Assembly (NCBI GenBank): GCA_047629215.1
Contig: JBLHWO010000001.1
Span: 1-64,000 of the forward strand
Length of the DNA: 64,000 nt
Source: CANLBN01 sp047629215
GTDB taxonomy: Bacteria; Pseudomonadota; Gammaproteobacteria; Pseudomonadales; Cellvibrionaceae
Reading direction: 5' to 3'
A program made the position numbers and the translations under genes. Of this stretch, positions 1 to 9,400 are shown in pieces. Within the stretch, counting starts at the first letter, position 1. Every line of letters starts with the position of its first letter. The notes under the pieces are model-generated. The model made no database searches. It had not been told where the DNA came from and saw nothing but the letters and a program-made list of their open reading frames with translations.

Positions 1-20
1 CCCTTTTAAACAAGCCCCTA

Positions 21-1646
21 TTAAACGACTTTATCAACAATCACATTTTGTGCTGCGAAATTAGTGGGGACTAAAATGGTGTCTCTTGCCACTCGCCCTA
101 ACTCGGGGAAATCGAGAGAGTAGTGTAAACCGCGACTTTCTTTGCGCTCCATAGCGGAGCGAATAATCAATTGTGAAACGGTCGCTAAGTTTCGCAACTC
201 AATTAAATCGTTACCCACTTTATAGTTACTATAGTATTCAGCGATCTCTCTCTGTAATAACTTAACTCTATGCTGTGCTCTCTCAAGTCGTTTCTGAGTG
301 CGTACAATTCCGACATAGTCCCACATGAAACGTCTTAATTCGTCCCAGTTGTGGGAAATCACAACATCTTCATCTGAATTCGTGACTCGCGATGAATCCC
401 AAGGTTTGGGAGTGTCCATATCAGGTATGCTATTGATCGTCTGTTTGATATTGATGGCGGCTGAACGAGCGTAAACGATACATTCTAATAAGGAATTACT
501 GGCCATACGGTTGGCACCGTGTAGACCAGTGAAAGAGGTTTCACCTATTGCATATAGATTGAGTAGATCGGTCTGGCCATTTTCGTCGACCATGATTCCC
601 CCGCAGGTATAGTGAGCCGCTGGCACAACAGGAATGGGGTCTTTAGTAATATCGATACCGTATGCGAGGCAACTTTTTTTAACGTTAGGAAAATGTTCGT
701 CGATAAAGTCCGCGGGTTTATGACTAATATCTAAATAGAGATGATCGCAACCTAAGCGCTTAATTTCATGGTCAATCGCGCGTGCTACGATATCTCTGGG
801 GGCGAGTTCTTTTTGCGCGTTAAAGCGATGCATAAACCGCTCGCCGTCAGGTAAGGTAAGGTACGCGCCTTCGCCTCTCAGTGCCTCTGTGATTAATAGG
901 GTTTTGGCTCTGGGATGATATAAGCAGGTCGGATGAAACTGATTGAATTCCATGTTGGCCACTCTGCACCCAGCTCGCCAAGCCATTGCAATACCATCTC
1001 CGCTAGCCCCGTCGGGATTACTGGTATAAAGATAAGCTTTACTGGCTCCACCTGTCGCTAAAATAACGACTTTGGCCTGAAAGGTGCAGACTTGATCATT
1101 TTCACGATCATAAACATAAGCTCCACTACAGCGCAGGCGTCGGCTGTTAGCGTCAGCTTGATGAATCAAGTCAATAGCGATGTGTTGTTCGAAAAGGTCG
1201 ACATTATCAGATTCGTGAATACGTTCAATCAGTGTGCTATGAACCGCTTTGCCGGTTGCGTCAGCACTATGAATGATACGCCTGTGGCTATGGCCACCTT
1301 CTTTCGTAAGATGATAGTCGCTATCGTCTTCCTTTCGGGTAAAGCTGACGCCTTGATCTACTAGCCATTGGATGGCATCAGAACTGTTTTCAACTGTAAA
1401 CTTAACGGCATCTGGATGGCATAAGCCAGCACCCGCATTTAAAGTGTCTTTTACGTGAGCTTCTATAGAATCTTCGTCGTCAAGAACAGCCGCTATGCCA
1501 CCCTGGGCATACCAAGTAGAGCCGTCTTTTAAGCGGTTTTTACTGAGAACGGCGATGCGGCCAAATTGTGACAAGTTAAGTGCCAGCGCTAAACCTGCTG
1601 CTCCGCTGCCAATAACAAGAATGTCGTGACGAAAATGCATATTCAT
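21..1646 (-). CDS. nadB: L-aspartate oxidase
   Basis: Flavoenzyme that oxidises L-aspartate to iminoaspartate, the first step of de novo NAD synthesis, in the cytoplasm. The 541-residue product matches the usual family length of about 540. The N-terminal dinucleotide-binding motif GSGAAGL is at residues 13-19, and a conserved flavin/substrate segment with HGANRMASNSLLE lies near residue 380. It stands divergently to rpoE, the arrangement seen in many gammaproteobacteria. The start ATG is about 60 bp from the sigma-E promoter of rpoE, so the two genes share a short regulatory region. Family assignment is secure. Confidence 0.96.
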   Translation of the reverse strand: MNMHFRHDILVIGSGAAGLALALNLSQFGRIAVLSKNRLKDGSTWYAQGGIAAVLDDEDSIEAHVKDTLNAGAGLCHPDAVKFTVENSSDAIQWLVDQGVSFTRKEDDSDYHLTKEGGHSHRRIIHSADATGKAVHSTLIERIHESDNVDLFEQHIAIDLIHQADANSRRLRCSGAYVYDRENDQVCTFQAKVVILATGGASKAYLYTSNPDGASGDGIAMAWRAGCRVANMEFNQFHPTCLYHPRAKTLLITEALRGEGAYLTLPDGERFMHRFNAQKELAPRDIVARAIDHEIKRLGCDHLYLDISHKPADFIDEHFPNVKKSCLAYGIDITKDPIPVVPAAHYTCGGIMVDENGQTDLLNLYAIGETSFTGLHGANRMASNSLLECIVYARSAAINIKQTINSIPDMDTPKPWDSSRVTNSDEDVVISHNWDELRRFMWDYVGIVRTQKRLERAQHRVKLLQREIAEYYSNYKVGNDLIELRNLATVSQLIIRSAMERKESRGLHYSLDFPELGRVARDTILVPTNFAAQNVIVDKVV

Positions 1647-1707
1647 TGGTAGACTACTATATAGTTGAATTTAAAAGTGCTTTAGAGGTGCGAGAGTATA
1701 TCACCTT

Positions 1708-1735
1708 GGAACTTATTCAAAATAATTGTGTCCGA
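1708..1735 (+). promoter_or_regulatory. sigma-E type promoter of rpoE
   Basis: A -35 element GGAACTT lies at 1708-1714 and a -10 element TCCGA at 1731-1735, with exactly 16 bases between them. This fits the known RpoE/AlgU consensus (GGAACTT, 16-base spacer, TCNRA-like) and implies that rpoE activates its own transcription. The site is 78 bp upstream of the rpoE start. The match is read directly from sequence; the autoregulation is inferred from the family. Confidence 0.8.
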
Positions 1736-1812
1736 TTACGGTCGATGGATATTAAAAAATATTTTCAACTTAACGCACAAACGAAAAACAGAGAATTTGC
1801 TAGGGAGCATCC

Positions 1813-2421
1813 ATGGCCGCGTCAACAGCGCAAAGCAGTAAGAAAGATAATGCGCCGGACACTGACCAACAGCTAGTCGAGCGAGTGCAGCAGGGAGATA
1901 AGCGCGCGTTTGATCTGTTGGTACTAAAATATCAGCATAAGATCATATCTGTGGTACATCGCTATGTACGAGACTCGGCAGATGTTCAAGATGTCGTGCA
2001 AGAAGCATTCATTAAAGCTTATCGAGCATTAGAAAGTTTTCGAGGTGAAAGCGCCTTTTATACGTGGATGTATCGTATAGCGATTAATACCGCAAAAAAT
2101 CATCTGATATCCCGTGGGCGAAGACCGCCAGCAACGGATGTTGATATTGATGATGCTGAATATTTTGCGGGTAATGATAGTCTTAAAGATTTCAATACTC
2201 CTGAAAGCAGTTTGTTTTGTGAGCAGCTGCAGTCCGCAGTGGAGGCCTCTATTCAAGGGTTATCGGAAGACTTACGAACAGCGTTAACTCTAAGAGAAAT
2301 GGATGGCCTAAGTTATGAGGAAATAGCCGATATTATGAAATGCCCTGTGGGCACAGTTCGGTCTAGAATATTTCGTGCCCGTGAAGCTATCGATAAGGTT
2401 GTGCAGCCTTTGATGGCATAA
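1813..2421 (+). CDS. rpoE: RNA polymerase sigma factor RpoE (AlgU/sigma-24)
   Basis: Extracytoplasmic-function sigma factor that directs transcription of envelope-stress genes. The 202 residues carry sigma region 2 (about 30-95, with DVVQEAFIKAYRAL) and region 4 (about 140-190, with LSYEEIADIMKCPVGTVRSR). The ATG start at 1813 has AGGGAG five bases upstream. It is followed by its regulators rseA, rseB and rseC and by the protease mucD, the classical sigma-E operon. Activity is expected to be held back by membrane-bound RseA and released by regulated proteolysis. The first 14 residues are a polar extension compared with E. coli RpoE. Confidence 0.97.
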   Translation: MAASTAQSSKKDNAPDTDQQLVERVQQGDKRAFDLLVLKYQHKIISVVHRYVRDSADVQDVVQEAFIKAYRALESFRGESAFYTWMYRIAINTAKNHLISRGRRPPATDVDIDDAEYFAGNDSLKDFNTPESSLFCEQLQSAVEASIQGLSEDLRTALTLREMDGLSYEEIADIMKCPVGTVRSRIFRAREAIDKVVQPLMA

Positions 2422-2495
2422 AGAGAATAGAAGTATATCCTAAGTGATTGAAACTATTAGAAAAATAAAAGATATGACTTTTCTTGTTTTTTTGT

Positions 2496-2522
2496 GAACT
2501 TTGTCATAAAAAAAAAGTCCTA
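2496..2522 (+). promoter_or_regulatory. possible second sigma-E promoter before rseA
   Basis: GAACTT at 2496-2501 is followed after 16 bases by TCCTA at 2518-2522. This is a weaker match to the RpoE consensus than the rpoE promoter. If used, it would start a transcript only about 30 bases before the chosen rseA start, allowing extra anti-sigma supply. The spacing is right but the -10 is imperfect. Confidence 0.35.
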
Positions 2523-2560
2523 AACTTGAACCCATGCACTTTGCAATTTTGGTAACTTTT

Positions 2561-3247
2561 ATGTCAAAACAAGTTATATCGAAACTAGAGCCGTCATCCA
2601 ATCTGCAGTTAGATGAGTCCTTATCGGCCTTAATGGATGGCGAGGCAACTGAAATCGAAATTCGACGAATCTTAAAGTCAAATGGTGAGGTCAAACAATC
2701 CATTGATGAGCGCTGGATGCGTTACCACATTACAAGTGATGTGCTAAAAGGTGAGTTTAAGCTTGGCAAGTCTATAATAGATGTATCTGCTTCTATCTCA
2801 GCGGCTATAGACGCTGAACCAACTTATTCTGGGGTTAGCGACTCTGATCTTAGTAAAAAAGCTAAAAAAGAGAAAGTCTCTTTTTGGTCTAATTTAGGTA
2901 AGTTTGCTATAGCAGCATCAGTAGCGGGTGCGGTAGTTGTAGGCGTTCAGTTTTCTCCAAGTAATACAGGTAGTACGATAGCGAATACTCCGGTTACGTT
3001 AAATACCCCCGCTAATATCGCTAGCCAACCTAATTTTGGTGGTGATACATCGGTAAGGGTTGTTGGTAATCAAGCCCCACTAGTGCAGCAGCAAAAGCCA
3101 ATTGTTATTAACGAAGCGACTCAAGAGCAGCTGCAGAAAATGGAAGGCGAGATTAACCGTTTGATGTTGGAACATGCTCAAGATGGCTCGCAAAATACTC
3201 AGCAAGGCGTGTTGCCCTATGTTCGAGTGCCAGGAACGGATCAATAA
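2561..3247 (+). CDS. rseA: anti-sigma-E factor RseA/MucA
   Basis: Inner-membrane anti-sigma factor that sequesters RpoE. The cytoplasmic RseA_N domain is recognisable near the start (DESLSALMDGEATEIEIRR), followed by a single membrane span (FAIAASVAGAVVVGVQF) at about residue 120 and a periplasmic tail rich in Gln, Asn and Pro that would be cut during stress. An in-frame ATG exists 27 bases upstream at 2534. The start at 2561 is preferred because homologues begin close to it and because it leaves a leader after the candidate promoter. It sits second in the sigma-E operon, 139 bp after rpoE. Confidence 0.88.
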   Translation: MSKQVISKLEPSSNLQLDESLSALMDGEATEIEIRRILKSNGEVKQSIDERWMRYHITSDVLKGEFKLGKSIIDVSASISAAIDAEPTYSGVSDSDLSKKAKKEKVSFWSNLGKFAIAASVAGAVVVGVQFSPSNTGSTIANTPVTLNTPANIASQPNFGGDTSVRVVGNQAPLVQQQKPIVINEATQEQLQKMEGEINRLMLEHAQDGSQNTQQGVLPYVRVPGTDQ

Positions 3248-3325
3248 GTACTTTTTTGTTAGTGAATATTCTCCTATAGTAGTACTATAAGCTTTTTGCC
3301 ATTTTTGGTTTGGGCCGATTAGATA

Positions 3326-4375
3326 ATGCTGAGTACACCTTTTTTCTTTATTGCGCTAATAATTTTTAGTGCTCATACTATGATGGCCGTGGCTTCTACA
3401 GTAGGCTCTGATTCGCCCCAACCTAAGGCTTTAGAGCGCGCCTCTCCCGCCGAGCCCGGCCAGGCGCATGATTCGTTAGAAACACAACCAAGTGACTTTG
3501 ACGACGAATCCGTTGAGCTGCATGAAGACAAAGAAATTATTATAGATTCGATACAGACTTTTTTTTCAGTTCTGTCGACAGCAAATAAGAACATTAGTCA
3601 CGAAAGTTTGCTCACCTATGAAGCTAATGGTTTTATTACAACGTACAAATTGCAGCACTTAGTTAATGATAATGAAGTTAAGCAGCAGCTTATGTTTATG
3701 GACGGACCTAAACGTCAGGTTATACGTAACCAGAGCTTATCGCCTTGCATTCAAGGTGCAACTCGTTGGGGACTATGGCCAACGACAGTATCATCGTCTT
3801 CATTCTCTGCTTATAAACTTAAAACCATTTCCTTAGAAAGGATCGCCAATCGTGAAGCGATTCTTTTTGAAATCACACCCAAAGACGAGTACCGCTATGG
3901 GTATCGTTACAGTGTAGATAAGCAAACAGGTTTAGTGCTGAAGGCTGTAACTTATTATAAAGATGTCATTATTGAACGTTTGCAAACGGTATCGATCGAT
4001 TTTATTGGAAAAGATGAAGAGCTTACTGAGGGAGCTAATTATTCATGGCGTGTTCCAGAAGTTGGCCCTTGCTACTCTAAACAATTTACGCCAGCTTGGA
4101 ACGTGCAGTGGTTGCCTGAAGGTTTTGAATCGGTTGGTAATAGAATAACTGCACAGGGTGAGCAGGTTTTGATTTTTGCAGATGGTTTAGTTTCTGTCTC
4201 GGTATTTGTAGTTAATTCTGAAGCAGAAAATTTATCAAAAGCAACGGCTAGGCATGGGGCTACCGTCGTTGTGATCGCACCCGTAGGCTCACAGCCTGAC
4301 CGGAGCATAGCAGTAGTAGGTGAAATCCCAACTGCAACGGCGCGTAAAATAGCCGTGTCAGTCAAACCTATATGA
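3326..4375 (+). CDS. rseB: periplasmic sigma-E regulator RseB/MucB
   Basis: Periplasmic protein that binds the RseA tail and shields it from proteolysis until misfolded outer-membrane products or lipids displace it. The 349-residue product has an N-terminal signal peptide (hydrophobic residues about 3-20, likely cut after AVAS), a low-complexity acidic stretch to about residue 75, then the large MucB/RseB N domain and smaller C-terminal domain. The order rpoE-rseA-rseB-rseC supports the assignment. The acidic linker between signal peptide and domain looks longer than usual. Confidence 0.9.
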   Translation: MLSTPFFFIALIIFSAHTMMAVASTVGSDSPQPKALERASPAEPGQAHDSLETQPSDFDDESVELHEDKEIIIDSIQTFFSVLSTANKNISHESLLTYEANGFITTYKLQHLVNDNEVKQQLMFMDGPKRQVIRNQSLSPCIQGATRWGLWPTTVSSSSFSAYKLKTISLERIANREAILFEITPKDEYRYGYRYSVDKQTGLVLKAVTYYKDVIIERLQTVSIDFIGKDEELTEGANYSWRVPEVGPCYSKQFTPAWNVQWLPEGFESVGNRITAQGEQVLIFADGLVSVSVFVVNSEAENLSKATARHGATVVVIAPVGSQPDRSIAVVGEIPTATARKIAVSVKPI

Positions 4376-4484
4376 CAGTAAGTTTGCATGGTTACTGTTT
4401 ACTGTGCTTTTAGAGAGTTAAGTTAGAGGTTAAGTTAGGTTAGAGAGTTAAACTAAAAAGTTAAATAATTGAAGCAAATATAAT

Positions 4485-4961
4485 GTGTTGAAAGAAACTG
4501 GACGTGTCATTGCTATAAAAGAAGACTCTCTTTGGGTAGAAACGATTAAGCGCTCTACTTGCGGATCTTGTGCTGCAGAAAAAGGTTGTGGGCAAACCTT
4601 ACTGCAAAAAATAGGAGCCAACCCGACTTACTTGCGTATTCCTTTCGAATATGATTCTACGCGTAGGTATCATTTAAACGATTCAGTTACTATTGGGATT
4701 CCTAACGATATTATTGTTAAAGGGTCGCTATTTTTATACTTATTACCGCTCACCTTTTTACTTGCATTAAGTGGAGTCGCCCATACCTTTAGCTCTAAAG
4801 ACTTCGTTTCGATTTTAGCAGGTATAATGGGTTTTACGATTGGATGTCTATTAATAAGGTGGCATAGCTATCATTATCGCAACGACAAGCGACATCAGGC
4901 TTGCTTGGTAGAGGACGATTTAGTACAAGACGATTTGATACAGGAGATTAACGTCACTTAA
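4485..4961 (+). CDS. rseC: SoxR-reducing system / sigma-E regulator RseC
   Basis: Small membrane protein of the RseC/MucC family, linked to sigma-E control and to electron delivery to SoxR. The 158 residues include a conserved cysteine cluster CGSCAAEKGC at about 24-33 and two membrane spans (about 79-100 and 106-124), with a polar C-terminal tail. Translation begins at GTG. Two 10-bp direct repeats (TAGAGAGTTA) occur in the spacer upstream, at 4411 and 4441. It lies between rseB and mucD, as in Pseudomonas. Confidence 0.9.
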   Translation: MLKETGRVIAIKEDSLWVETIKRSTCGSCAAEKGCGQTLLQKIGANPTYLRIPFEYDSTRRYHLNDSVTIGIPNDIIVKGSLFLYLLPLTFLLALSGVAHTFSSKDFVSILAGIMGFTIGCLLIRWHSYHYRNDKRHQACLVEDDLVQDDLIQEINVT

Positions 4962-4976
4962 CACAGCGCTTTTATT

Positions 4977-5004
4977 GAACTTTTAGGCCTGTCTAAAGGT
5001 CTTT
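4977..5004 (+). promoter_or_regulatory. weak sigma-E-like promoter before mucD
   Basis: GAACTT at 4977-4982 is followed after 17 bases by TCTTT at 5000-5004, 34 bp before the mucD start. The -35 hexamer is good but the -10 is poor and the spacer one base long. degP is a known RpoE target in enterobacteria, which is the main reason for listing it. Confidence 0.25.
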
Positions 5005-5038
5005 TGTAATTCAGAGATTTATTAAGAGGAGACTTACT

Positions 5039-6433
5039 ATGCGGTTGAACCAGCCTTATCAGTTTTTTACTGGCTTATTGTTAATGACATTTATTGTTAC
5101 AGGACAGGCAAGATCTTTTCCTGAGTTTACAGATCTAATTGAAGAAAAGTCCCCTGCCGTAGTAAAGATTACAGCTGAAAAAAAGAGTAAGCGTTCAAAG
5201 CAATCGCAAATGGAACTCCCTGAAAATGTTCCGGATATTTTCAAGCATTTCTTTGACCCTCGGCAAATGCCAGAGCGTGGGTCACGTGCAGCGGGTTCTG
5301 GTTTCTTGATTTCTGAAGATGGGTATATTCTAACGAATCACCATGTTGTTGAAGGTGCAACTGATGTTTTCGTTCGCTTAATTGACCGGCGCGAATACGA
5401 TGCTGAAATTGTTGGTACCGATCCGCAGTCTGATTTAGCGTTATTAAAAATAAAAGAAAAAAACCTTCCATTTCTTACCTTAGCCAACTCCGATAAAGTA
5501 CGGGTAGGTGAGTGGGTGTTAGCCATTGGTTCGCCCTTTGGTTTAGATTATTCCGTTACTGCCGGTATTATCAGCGCCATCGGTCGTAGCATTCCTGGAG
5601 AGGGAACGCAAAACTACGTCCCCTTTATACAAACTGACGTTGCTATTAATCCCGGTAACTCTGGGGGTCCGTTATTTAATTTAGACGGCGATGTCGTTGG
5701 AATTAACTCTCAAATATATACTCGTTCAGGTGGTTCTATTGGCTTGTCTTTTGCGATTCCTTCTAATCTTGCAAGCGATGTTGTAGAGCAATTAAAAGAT
5801 ACCGGTAAAGTTGATCGCGGTTGGTTAGGGGTTGTTATTCAGGATGTAGATAAAGACTTAGCCTTATCCTTTGGTTTGAAAAAGCCGCAGGGTGCTCTAG
5901 TGGCTCAAATGGAGCCCAATGGCCCAGCTGAGCGTAGTGGCTTAAAAGTCGGTGATATTATTCTTGAGTTTAACGGGCGCGAGATTGCGACATCATCTGA
6001 CTTGCCTTATGTCGTTGGTCCAGTGCGAGCAGGTTCGGTTGTACCGGTTAACATTATTCGCAAAGGTAAAAGACGCACAATTGATGTTACTGTTGGGACT
6101 CGCAATAGTTCGGATGCTGCGGCTACTCCATCGTCTGCTCCGGAAGTTCCAGTTGATACCCGCCTAGGGTTGGTTGTAGAAGAAATGACGGCCGATATGA
6201 AAAGTGTAGTCGGTGTTGAAGGGGTTATTATTAAACAAGTTTCTGTAAATAGTCCTGCCGCTGCGGCAGGTTTAGAGCCTGGTGATGTACTAGTGCAATT
6301 GGGTTTCGACGAAATTCGCTCAGCTAAGCAGTTTAGAAAGATTGAAAAAGCATTGCCGGTTAATAAACCTCAGCCGGTTCGAGTGATAAGGCGCGGTTCG
6401 CCATTGTTCCGCAGTATTACTATTGATAAATAG
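5039..6433 (+). CDS. mucD: periplasmic serine endoprotease DegP/MucD family
   Basis: HtrA-type protease and chaperone that degrades misfolded periplasmic proteins. The 464 residues start with a signal peptide (about 1-25). The trypsin-like domain carries the triad: His in LTNHHVVEGA, Asp in PQSDLALLKI, and Ser in NPGNSGGPLF. Two PDZ domains follow, the first at about 255-345 and the second at about 365-460. The ATG is preceded by AAGAGGAGA. It closes the sigma-E operon and is followed by a hairpin terminator. DegP, DegQ and MucD cannot be separated by sequence alone; MucD is preferred from gene order. Confidence 0.94.
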   Translation: MRLNQPYQFFTGLLLMTFIVTGQARSFPEFTDLIEEKSPAVVKITAEKKSKRSKQSQMELPENVPDIFKHFFDPRQMPERGSRAAGSGFLISEDGYILTNHHVVEGATDVFVRLIDRREYDAEIVGTDPQSDLALLKIKEKNLPFLTLANSDKVRVGEWVLAIGSPFGLDYSVTAGIISAIGRSIPGEGTQNYVPFIQTDVAINPGNSGGPLFNLDGDVVGINSQIYTRSGGSIGLSFAIPSNLASDVVEQLKDTGKVDRGWLGVVIQDVDKDLALSFGLKKPQGALVAQMEPNGPAERSGLKVGDIILEFNGREIATSSDLPYVVGPVRAGSVVPVNIIRKGKRRTIDVTVGTRNSSDAAATPSSAPEVPVDTRLGLVVEEMTADMKSVVGVEGVIIKQVSVNSPAAAAGLEPGDVLVQLGFDEIRSAKQFRKIEKALPVNKPQPVRVIRRGSPLFRSITIDK

Positions 6434-6477
6434 GTATCAATAAATAATTTTTCTCTACTAATTATAGCGGCATCATA

Positions 6478-6503
6478 AAGGCGACTTTTCGAGGTCGCTT
6501 TTT
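6478..6503 (+). terminator. rho-independent terminator after mucD
   Basis: A GCGAC/GTCGC stem (6481-6485 with 6494-6498), an 8-base loop and a run of five T follow about 45 bp behind the mucD stop codon. It separates the sigma-E operon from lepA. Confidence 0.7.
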
Positions 6504-6672
6504 ACATTATTACGCTTTATATTGTGTAAAGTAAGAAATCTAACCCTCTAACGTGGCGCCATATATCAAAGGTACAAAGTCTTTCATAGATCATAGGCCT
6601 TTAATAAGGTAAAATCCGCGCTCTTTCGTTCTCCCTACCCCATCTATAGTTATTAACGGTGTTAGCCCAGCA

Positions 6673-8475
6673 GTGACCGACCTCAGCCATATTCGTAATT
6701 TCTCTATTATTGCCCATATTGACCATGGTAAATCGACCTTAGCAGATCGTTTTATTCAGTATTGTGGAGGCCTAGCTCAGCGTGAAATGGCGGCACAGGT
6801 GCTGGACTCCATGGATATTGAGCGTGAGCGGGGTATCACGATAAAGGCGCAGAGCGTTACGCTTAACTATACCGCACGTGATGGTAAGGTATACCAACTC
6901 AATTTTATTGATACCCCCGGCCACGTTGACTTTTCCTATGAAGTGTCACGATCATTAGCGGCTTGTGAAGGTGCTTTGCTAGTTGTGGATGCAGCTCAAG
7001 GGGTTGAAGCTCAGTCGGTTGCTAACTGCTACACCGCACTTGAGCAGGGGCTAGAAGTTATCACAGTGCTTAATAAAATGGATTTACCCCAAGCGGAACC
7101 TGACCGTGTTGCTCAAGAGATAGAAGATATTATTGGTATTGAAGCAACTGATGCCGTTCAATGTAGTGCTAAGTCTGGTTTAGGCGTTGAGGATGTACTT
7201 GAAGATTTGGTTAAGAGAGTGCCGCCACCAGCGGGAGATATTGACGGGCCATTGCAAGCATTAATCATAGATTCTTGGTTCGATAACTATTTAGGTGTTG
7301 TTTCTTTAGTCCGCGTTAAGCATGGCACCTTGAAAGTCAAAGATAAAATAGTCATTAAATCGGTTGGCAAATCCCACGTCGTCGATAGTGTAGGTGTGTT
7401 TACGCCTAAAAGAATGCCCCTAAAAGAACTTAAGGCGGGGGAGGTGGGCTTTGTCGTTGCCGGCATTAAAGATATTCATGGTGCCCCTGTTGGAGATACA
7501 CTGACTCATGCTGCAAGCTATGAAACGGTTGAACCCTTACCGGGCTTTAAAAAAGTAAAGCCGCAAGTTTATGCAGGTTTATTTCCCGTTAGTTCCGATG
7601 ATTACGAATCGTTTAGAGACGCCTTGGCTAAATTAACCTTAAATGATGCGTCTTTATTTTATGAGCCAGAAAGTTCAGATGCTTTAGGTTTTGGTTTCCG
7701 TTGCGGTTTTTTGGGTATGCTCCACATGGAGATTATTCAAGAGCGTTTAGAGAGGGAGTATGATCTTGATTTAATTACCACGGCACCTACCGTTATTTTT
7801 CAAGCGGTAAAAAATGATGGAGAGGTGATTCAAGTTGATAATCCTTCAAAGTTGCCTGACCCTACCTATCTGATTGAAATGCGTGAGCCGATTGTTGAGG
7901 CTAATATTCTGGTTCCTCAGGCTTATTTGGGTCCAGTAATCACCCTGTGCGTTCATAAACGTGGCGTTCAAAAAGAGATGCTGTATGTTGGTAATCAAGT
8001 ATCGCTGCGCTACGAGCTCCCGATGAATGAAGTTGTGTTGGATTTCTTTGACCGGTTAAAATCAGCTAGCCGTGGGTTTGCTTCATTGGATTACAGTTTC
8101 ATACGTTTTGAAAAAGCGCCATTGACGCGCTTGGATGTATTGATTAATGGTGATAAAGTCGATGCCTTGGCAATGATTATTCATCGTGATTATGCGCAAG
8201 GCCGTGGTCGTTTATTAACGGAAAAGATGAAAGAATTGATTCCACGCCAAATGTTTGATGTGGCCATTCAAGCTGTCATTGGTGGCCAAGTTGTTGCACG
8301 TACTACAGTAAAAGCACTACGTAAAAATGTTACGGCTAAATGTTATGGTGGTGATATTTCCCGTAAGAAAAAATTGTTAGACAAACAAAAAGCCGGTAAA
8401 AAACGAATGAAGCAGGTGGGGAATGTTGAGATTCCTCAAGAAGCTTTTCTGGCAGTGCTAAGAGTTGACGATTAG
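6673..8475 (+). CDS. lepA: elongation factor 4 (LepA)
   Basis: Ribosome-associated GTPase that can back-translocate stalled ribosomes. The 600 residues match the family length. G-domain motifs are HIDHGKST (about 15-22), DTPGHVDF (about 79) and NKMD (about 133). They are followed by EF-G-like domains and the LepA-specific C-terminal domain ending GNVEIPQEAFLAVLRVDD. The start codon is GTG. It is followed 56 bp later by lepB, an arrangement conserved from E. coli to Pseudomonas. Confidence 0.97.
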   Translation: MTDLSHIRNFSIIAHIDHGKSTLADRFIQYCGGLAQREMAAQVLDSMDIERERGITIKAQSVTLNYTARDGKVYQLNFIDTPGHVDFSYEVSRSLAACEGALLVVDAAQGVEAQSVANCYTALEQGLEVITVLNKMDLPQAEPDRVAQEIEDIIGIEATDAVQCSAKSGLGVEDVLEDLVKRVPPPAGDIDGPLQALIIDSWFDNYLGVVSLVRVKHGTLKVKDKIVIKSVGKSHVVDSVGVFTPKRMPLKELKAGEVGFVVAGIKDIHGAPVGDTLTHAASYETVEPLPGFKKVKPQVYAGLFPVSSDDYESFRDALAKLTLNDASLFYEPESSDALGFGFRCGFLGMLHMEIIQERLEREYDLDLITTAPTVIFQAVKNDGEVIQVDNPSKLPDPTYLIEMREPIVEANILVPQAYLGPVITLCVHKRGVQKEMLYVGNQVSLRYELPMNEVVLDFFDRLKSASRGFASLDYSFIRFEKAPLTRLDVLINGDKVDALAMIIHRDYAQGRGRLLTEKMKELIPRQMFDVAIQAVIGGQVVARTTVKALRKNVTAKCYGGDISRKKKLLDKQKAGKKRMKQVGNVEIPQEAFLAVLRVDD

Positions 8476-8531
8476 CACTATAATAATTAATAAAAACGTT
8501 GTTATTTATAGCGAGTATGAGATAAGCCTTT

Positions 8532-9287
8532 ATGGATATTAATTTCCCATTAATTTTAGTGATTCTGGTCTTTGTATCTGGCTTAGTAGCATTAATTGAT
8601 AAATTATTTTTGGCTAAAGGTAGAGGGCAAGCTAAGCCTGAACCGGTATTCGTCGAATATTCAAAATCTTTTTTTCCTGTTTTATTAGTTGTTCTTGTGC
8701 TGCGCTCTTTTCTGGTTGAACCGTTTCAGATTCCGTCTGGCTCAATGGTGCCAACGTTAGAGGTGGGTGACTTTATTCTCGTTAATAAATTTACCTATGG
8801 TATTCGTTTGCCGGTTATTCGTACCAAGGTGTTGGATATCAACGACCCTAAACGTGGCGATGTGATGGTGTTTTTTCCTCCTCATGAAAAGCGTTATTTC
8901 ATTAAAAGGGTCATTGGCTTGCCGGGGGACCGAATTGACTATATTGATAATCAGTTATTTGTTAATGGAGAAAAAGTAAAGGAAGATCTTCAAGCCAGGC
9001 TGCCGGCTAATAGCCCCTTTTACGAAATCTACAAAGAAACTATTGGTGATGTGGAGCATCAAACCCGTAAAGATTTACAGCCTAGGGTGGTTTTAGAGAA
9101 ACGAGCTATCATGGTTCCAGAAGACCATTATTTTATGATGGGTGATAACCGTAACAATAGTTCTGACAGCAGAGTTTGGGGCCCAGTCCCGAAAGAAAAT
9201 ATTGTTGGAAAAGCCTTTGCGATATGGATGCATTGGGAAGGATTTAGCAGTTTACCAAGCTTTTCAAGATTGGGCGCTATTGAATAG
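8532..9287 (+). CDS. lepB: signal peptidase I
   Basis: Inner-membrane protease that removes signal peptides from exported proteins. The 251 residues contain two N-terminal membrane spans (about 5-23 and 47-64). The catalytic dyad is Ser71 in PSGSMVPT and Lys125 in RYFIKRVIGLPGD, and box E motif GDNRNNSSDSR lies near residue 205. At 251 residues it is shorter than E. coli LepB and nearer to other gammaproteobacterial forms. It is co-directional with lepA upstream and the DUF4845-rnc-era block downstream. Confidence 0.96.
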   Translation: MDINFPLILVILVFVSGLVALIDKLFLAKGRGQAKPEPVFVEYSKSFFPVLLVVLVLRSFLVEPFQIPSGSMVPTLEVGDFILVNKFTYGIRLPVIRTKVLDINDPKRGDVMVFFPPHEKRYFIKRVIGLPGDRIDYIDNQLFVNGEKVKEDLQARLPANSPFYEIYKETIGDVEHQTRKDLQPRVVLEKRAIMVPEDHYFMMGDNRNNSSDSRVWGPVPKENIVGKAFAIWMHWEGFSSLPSFSRLGAIE

Positions 9288-9400
9288 CTTAGCCAGATTA
9301 TATTGACTAAATAAATATATAATAATTGTTGCTGAAATATACGTGGTGTAAACCTTCAGGTTTAATTTAATTAAATAAATAGTAATCAGAGGGCAGCCTT

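Noticed and set aside
1646..1876. 76-codon open frame between nadB and rpoE
   Set aside because: It spans the sigma-E promoter and overlaps the rpoE start in another frame; no family resemblance.
4410..4465. Short direct repeats TAGAGAGTTA before rseC
   Set aside because: Only two copies, 30 bp apart, in an A/T-rich spacer; no evident function.
9349..9364. TAAACC/GGTTTA hairpin before the DUF4845 gene
   Set aside because: Stem of only six pairs without a T-run; could be chance.
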